The notes under the pieces: generated by a model | The model's input: only the letters and a program-made list of their open reading frames with translations | What the model was told of the DNA's origin: nothing | The model's database searches: none | Translations under genes and position numbers: made by a program | Origin: Phanerodontia chrysosporium | Lineage: Eukaryota; Basidiomycota; Agaricomycetes; Polyporales; Phanerochaetaceae | NCBI GenBank assembly: GCA_001910725.1 | Contig: MJGA01000007.1 | Span: 1,178,001-1,242,000, forward strand | DNA: 64,000 bases | Direction of reading: 5' to 3' | Part shown: positions 58,622 through 64,000 of the stretch, one piece after another | How positions within the stretch are numbered: the stretch's first letter is position 1 | Layout of the letters: each line of letters begins with the position of its first letter

Positions 58622-61494
58622 TCATGCATGCGTCAATGGATCCACACAGATCACACCGTCGCGCTCGCTCCACGGGTATCCCCACAGATGCAGCCATTCT
58701 CGGACACCGGCAGCCAGCCGTGCCCGAGACGCACCACGAGCAGGATCCTGCGTTCCAGTGTGCTTTTCCTCGCCCACAATAAGATACGCTTGTTCTAGTG
58801 TCAGCTATGTGCTCTCACACTTGGGCTCGAAGTTGTACTCACCCAAGCCATAGAAATGTTCGCGCTCCAGCTACAGGACCGATGAACAAATGCTACGAGT
58901 GCGACAGAATACAACACTCACCGCCAACAAGAACTCTTCCACCACTTCAGTGGCCTCAGTGGCATGCAGGCCATGCAAGTCGAGCATTACCTCCGTACGC
59001 TCCTCAGGCGTGAGCTTCTTCCCGTCTCCCACCGTTTGGCTAGCGATTCCCAAGGTAACACCTAGGCCAGCACCGCAGATCCTGCCTTTAGCAGAGCGAT
59101 CGCCGTAGTCATCCGACCACATTGAGTCGCGGGCCTTGACAGCTTGCTCTGCGAGTTTCGCGCGCTCGCGCACTAGTCGGCCGGCCGCCTGAGCCATCTC
59201 TGCGCTCATCTTCGCGTTCAGGTCATGACCTTCCCGGCTGAAGCGCTTGGCCGCGGCACCATCGCCCTTTTTCCAAGCGTCAGCGGCTCTTGCGAGGCAG
59301 GCGTTGCGGGCAGCACCCAGCTGATGAGCCCTAGATCGGTATGCCATATAAAGTTGGTTGACAGTGTCGCCAGTAGTCAGCGTCGGAAGAAGAGTGGGCG
59401 GTCGAAGCTTGATTCGCGGGGACGGCTTTGGAGCGACCACGGATACCTTGTTCTGAGCAGATTCAATCACAGCTGCCGGACGGGCAGCAACCGCCACAGA
59501 ATCCTTGGGCCCTTGAGTTATCGACGATGACGTGGTCGCGCCCGGAGTGAGCGGAGGCTGTTTCTTGACGGCAGCGGCGAAACGAGAGTGGGCTGGGTCT
59601 TGATTGGCACCTTCTGCACCGTGACCTCCGCGTTTATTCTTCGAGGGCAGATTGGCTACATGGTTCAAAGCCGGGAAGTCTTCGACAGGTGGACTAGGGT
59701 TGCTCTGTGCAGTACTGGAGCTGGCGTTCAAGTCGGTCCGCGACATCGCCTGAGAGAGTCCGGACACGTCGATATCCTTCGGCAGATGGTGAAGAAACTC
59801 GCAGTTCTCGCCCTTAGCGCATGTCCCACGCAACCAGAATCGGCAAAGCGCGCGCTCGAGATCGTGACTGCACGATGAATGAATGACTGTTCGACATTCA
59901 ACGTGTGAAGACTCACCTGAAGCGACAATCTGCTCGCAAACATTCGCCTGCGAGGAAGTACCTGCATACCCTGTTGCCACCAGGAGAAGGACGGCCGTTG
60001 AACCGATTTCCGCGGAATCCAGGGCCACTGTAGAACCCAGCACGGCCACCTCTGAAGTGGCCACCAAAGCCATCACGGGAAATGACGGTGACTCTTCCGC
60101 CAGCAGAGTGGAGGCGAGGCGGTGGTGCTGGCCCGTTGCTCGCATGGTGCGTTGCAATCTGGCGGTCGACGAGCCACGACATTGCACGGTCGAAATCATA
60201 TCCATTGCTCGCTAACGCCTCCTCGAGCTCCGAGGGAGCGAGCGTAGATCCAAAGACCATGCTGAGCACGTCAAGAGGCGTCATGCCGTCCGCCATCATG
60301 CCATTAATCTCCGCGTCAAGGTCGGAATCATCCTGGAGGGACTCAAGGAGTTGTGAGCCGTATGATTGGAGCTGAGGGTCATCGTTATAGTAATTATAAC
60401 GAGCGTCATCTGTGGATGTGGATAGCGACGAGTTTGATAGCGGAGAGTGATGCCAGGGCTGTTGCATGGCTTGATCCACTTCGCTCGAAAGGAACGAACG
60501 AGGGAGAGGCTTCTGATTGAATGGATCGAACGGATCCTCGTCATCGTCACTTTCGTCGGGTCGCAAAGAGAGCCGTAAGGAACTAGGCGTCCCAGACCGA
60601 GGTAGGAGGGCGCTGTCAGGCGTCAGCGGCGCGGCGATGGCCAACTTGGATGTGGGTCGTGAAGGATTATGAGCCCATAGATCGGGAGAAGGCGTCTCCG
60701 CTCTGAGCTGGGCGAGGGAGCCTGGGTTTGAGGAGGCTGCGGAGAGCGGTCGTGGAATAGGCTTAAATTCATGAGCTTTAGCGTTCAATATACGGGGAGA
60801 GGATAATGGAGAGGCAGGGAGACTAGAAGTGAACTGGGCAGGTGGAAAGACAGGGGAAAGAGCAGGAGATTCACTACGGGCCGTTATATAAGAATTAGCT
60901 TGCTGACCGGCACCGAGGGGCGAAACGAGGGGAGTATGGGGGCGACGAAATACCATAGAAAGAGGAGAGCCGGGGGCAGAAGTTGGAGTATCTGGGCGCG
61001 CAATGACGCGCGAGGAATGCGTTGAGGCTCTGGACGAAGGTCTAGATATAGGCCGTCTAGTCGGCGTGAGGAAAACGAAGGGAACGTTGTCAAGGTCGTC
61101 GCGATGACGGTGCATAAGGTCTAACACATGCCCGGCGAGCTGCGGGCAGAGAAGTCTTAGACACAGATGGTAATAGCCAGTAGCAAGTACGCACCTCATC
61201 GTCATCGATGTTCGGACCAAACGTATTTCTGAGCAAATTCTTGAGGTCTTCCTCGCGCTCAGCGTCGAGCAGTGTAGCCACCTGGTTGACGAGTGCCGTG
61301 GTCACCCGGTTCGAGTCGTTGTCGTTATCGTCGTCATAGTTATCGAGAGGCCGATATTGGCGAGCGATCGCTGTGAGCTGGGCACGGGTATGAGGGAAAC
61401 GTGCCCCGGACAGTTCCTGAGGAGGTTGAAGAGCTTGAGGATCTAGTCGGACTGTGTGGTCATTTGGGACAGATATAGCAGGCGGTGCATTCAT
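58622..61494 (-). CDS. CUE-like, CCCH zinc finger and SMR-domain protein
   Basis: The N-terminus begins MNAPPAISVPNDH at 61,494 and holds an acidic helical segment (LLDAEREEDLKNLLRNTFG). A long Ser/Pro-rich linker follows, then a CUE/UBA-like helix bundle (TPLDVLSMVFGSTLAPSELE, about 60,270-60,190). Next is a Gly/Arg/Phe-rich stretch and two CCCH fingers in tandem (CRYFLAGECLRADCRF, split by an intron near 59,915, and CRFWLRGTCAKGENCEFLH near 59,830). The C-terminus has the SMR domain with LDLHGLHATEATEVVEEFLL (LDLHG motif, about 58,990) and AYLIVGEEKHTG (TGxGxHS-like position), ending ICVDPLTHA. CUE plus SMR recalls Cue2, the no-go decay endonuclease, but the CCCH fingers differ, so orthology is uncertain. 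Probable RNA-binding nuclease. Confidence 0.82.
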
Positions 61495-61932
61495 GTTGGT
61501 AGATGACCGGCATAAGCAAGGTATTGGACACTATGCAACGCAAGTCCAAGGGCAAGGACTTCGAGGGAGGTCGTTCGTGGTCGACCTGCAACGTTGAGCG
61601 GTATTATGTCTACAGGCGCTTGTCCAGCGCCTCCATCACCTCCGCATCATCACACGTGTGGTCTCGCCTCGGGATCTTTGTCGGCTTTAGAATCTGCGGC
61701 CTATGCTAACATCATTGCTCTCGACGTACGGACAGGATGTCAGGACTGTATATGGGAAAATCATGTATATTATCATACATGTTACTTGCGAGTGCTAAGC
61801 ACAAAAGAGATTGGCCTGTGATCCTACACAGAACAACGGGGAGCCCGCAAATATTCTCTACAGCGTGTCTCTCGAAGAGCAGTTGAGCCCATGCGTATAT
61901 ACGACCGCAACTAGCATAGCAACTACGCCTGA
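61495..61932. promoter_or_regulatory. Upstream region of the SMR-domain gene
   Basis: 438 bp. AT-rich near 61,740-61,800. No gene supported; a short plus ORF at 61,503 lacks motifs. Confidence 0.35.
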
Positions 61933-63509
61933 CTACCGATCCCACTGTACCAGCACGACCTCTTCGCGCCAGCAGTTGGTCAAGGGTGCGCCGTTCTCCT
62001 CGCAGCAGTCCTTCTCGCATGAGAAGACCAAGCAGGTGCCCCAACCCATACCGGTCTGCTCTATGCTGCCTCGCACGTTCAGCATTGCCTCGATTTCCTT
62101 TCGTCGCTCTTCGTCCGTCTGCGGCTTGGTAGGCCCAGCAGCATTTTTGTTTCTCAAGATGTTGATGAGATTCGGCATGAGTTGGCATTCAAACACCCGC
62201 TTGCTTTTGCAGTGCGCGCATACTGGAATAGCGGAAGGGTCATAAGTCCGCTTCGCCTGGGGGACGACCATAGAGCTCGGCTTCGTTACAGGTAGGTTCA
62301 GGGCAGGCGGCTCGGGGAACAGCTCATCGAAGACGTCGTCGCTTGCGAACGGCAAAGGTATTCCGCCTAGCTCGTACCTGCGCAACTCGTCAGCGTCCGG
62401 CGCACTGTGTAAACAGACAACTCACCTTATACACTGTTCCGCCTCGTAGCCGACTCGCTTACTGAAGCGTTCGAAGGCGTGGTCCACATCCAACGAGTTT
62501 TCGTAGCCTTCCATAGCCCACGAAATGTCCTTGTCTGTCTTTCCATCGTGGTCGTGCTCGGATACCTCTACGATCTTCGGATTCGTCTTTGGCGCGGGAG
62601 GGATATATTCGGGCACTGTCGACAGGTACAGCGCTGGATAAGAAGGGGCAGAAGCCCATGCAGTGGCCTCCAGCGTGCTGGATGCCATAGCGGTCACAAG
62701 CTCCTCATCGTCCACTTCGTTCTCGTCGGTTTCTGAGTCCTCTTCCTGGTCGAGATGAGTATCTTCAAGGTTTTCCTCAGCGATTATTGACTTCTCTTCA
62801 GGCTGTTCGGAGTCTTGTGCGCCGAACACCTGCGAGCCTAACCCGAAGGGGTTTGGTGTCGCCGCAAAGGTGCCGCCACCAAGCTATGGAGATAGTTAGC
62901 GACATACGGCGCATCGAGGGCGCGAACGTACAGAGAATGGATTGCTTTTTGCCGCCTGCGGCTTCGCATCTTGCACATGTGTCTCTTGCTTCCCCCGCCG
63001 TGCCTTCTGTTTCGCCAGCTTCGCGGCATATTTCTCGTTGAAGCGCAGACCGCGGAAGGCCCGCACACTTCCCAGGACTGATCAGTTCGCGACTATCGCC
63101 AGAAGAAGGGTTACGTACCTGCCCTTTAAGCCTTGACAGACACCTCGACTGCATGCCCAAACGTACAGTGCCCTATCGTGAGGACTGTCCTCCATGGGGC
63201 ACCACACCTGCACGATGAGTTCCATCGGGGTCGAGCAGTTCTTACATAGCGAAGATTCGAAAGGGGGTTCAGGCGATGTCAAGAACGCCTAGGGCACAGC
63301 GGTAAAGACATATATTCAACATCGTGTGGCATACATGCGGCGCGAGAGGCTCGTACAGGGAGTCCGCCGATGCGCGATACTGCCGCGTCATGCAGGTCTG
63401 TCTGAGAGTCGAGCGTGCCATCGGGTACGCCGAGCTGGACCGAAGTTACCGTGTCAAGAACCTCTTCCTCGTCCTCGTCCGACCAGTCGTCGTCGTCTCG
63501 TGGGGGCAT
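61933..63509 (-). CDS. TSR4: Programmed cell death protein 2 family (Tsr4, ribosome biogenesis)
   Basis: PDCD2/Tsr4 is a dedicated chaperone for ribosomal protein uS5 (Rps2) needed for 40S assembly. The start MPPRDDDDWSDEDEEE is at 63,509. Exon joins give VQLGVPDGTLD, CKNCSTPMELIVQVWCPMED (zinc site), LYVWACSRGVCQG and FRGLRFNEKYAAKLAKQKAR, as in the family N-terminal half. The C-terminal PDCD2_C part has DHAFERFSKRVGYEAEQCIRY, PVCAHCKSKRVFECQLMPNL (zinc site) and WGTCLVFSCEKDC, ending EEVVLVQWDR. Length about 430 residues, with five or six short introns. Complete and without visible damage. Confidence 0.93.
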
Positions 63510-63858
63510 CGTATAGTCTGTTGGAGAACAGATGAGTACACGCTCCAAGTTTAAGTCAAGAAAATAGTCAGATATGCATGAATGGTATTTGAAAGATGTA
63601 TCATCAAGGAAGATCGACGAGAGGAAACCTCACGCCGACGTATTCAGACTCGTCATCTAAAAGATCATCCCTTGTTCTAGTAGGAAGAGGCACTCACGAA
63701 ATGGAGAGATGAGCGTGTCCCAAGAGCGTGCAAAAAAACGAAGTGCGCGTCTACCAATTTTATCCTCGGCGTTGTTTGCGCCAGCCAAACAGACACGGTG
63801 GCTCCAAAAAAGGCAACCGACCCGTAGACTCTCGCAGACTGCCTCCATCCGTATCGCT

Positions 63859-64000
63859 ATGGACCAGACCCCTCTTGCGACACGCGACGAGGGTATGTCT
63901 TGCGTCGAATTTGATGTTATCGAGAACAGGATCTCTTAACCCAGACCTGGTGCCAATTTTGGGCTAGAACCCGGCGTTAGACATCTGACAGATGTAAAAT
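63859..64000 (+). CDS. Possible first exons of a gene running off the window
   Basis: The ATG at 63,859 begins MDQTPLATRDE. A GTATGT donor after 63,892 and a GCTAG acceptor at 63,967 remove 75 bp and rejoin in an open frame (EPGVRHLTDVK) to the window end. Too short to identify. It would be divergent from the PDCD2 gene, with about 350 bp between starts. Confidence 0.35.

Overview
The window reads as the nuclear genome of an agaricomycete basidiomycete, most likely a wood-decay type such as a polypore. The reasons are dense genes split by many 48-65 bp GT-AG introns, a DUF6589 protein (a family very common in Agaricomycetes), an agaricomycete-style Zn2Cys6 regulator, and housekeeping genes with fungal architectures. 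All exon joins were worked out by eye from splice signals and reading frames, so most outer coordinates are firmer than individual introns.

Layout. 0-15 kb is ordinary gene-dense sequence: the tail of an acidic protein (+), ZPR1 (-), pyruvate carboxylase (-), a divergent pair of nucleotide-sugar transporters (GDP-mannose type on -, UDP-GlcNAc/YEA4 type on +), a nitronate monooxygenase (-) and SmB (+). 15-22.4 kb is a 7.4 kb GC-rich stretch with no gene I can support, lying between two convergent genes. 22.4-24.1 kb holds a small Cys-cluster protein resembling the Ecl1 family (-). 24,302-30,371 is a complete-looking DNA transposon. 30.8-37.2 kb is a SET-domain methyltransferase gene (-) with a 2.8 kb GC-rich intron. 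37.4-64 kb is again gene-dense: Shr3 (-), a Bem3-like RhoGAP (-), a SET/MYND protein (-) divergent from an iron-sulfur L-serine dehydratase (+), an Msc2-type zinc transporter (-), a Zn2Cys6 transcription factor (-), a coiled-coil protein (-), a CUE-like/CCCH/SMR protein (-), PDCD2/Tsr4 (-) and the first exon of a possible further gene (+).

Main discovery. The 24,302-30,371 element is 6,070 bp long. It is flanked by a perfect 9-bp direct repeat (ATGGGGAAG) and bounded by inverted termini. It carries two intact convergent genes: a 901-residue DUF6589 protein, probably the transposase, and a 695-residue RecQ-family helicase with all main motifs and the RecQ zinc cysteines. The termini are unusual. 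The outermost 9 bp and a 40-bp block 80 bp further in are conserved between the ends, while the 70 bp between them has diverged in sequence but can still fold into the same two-step hairpin at both ends. The element sits 191 bp upstream of the Ecl1-like ORF, so it separates that gene from its former upstream region.

Other points of note are the matching GC-rich blocks (the intergenic desert and the giant intron) on either side of the transposon, a 12-nt microexon inside the zinc cluster of the transcription factor, a start exon of only three bases in SmB, and three places where reading frames do not join cleanly (the first gene, the nitronate monooxygenase and the SET gene).
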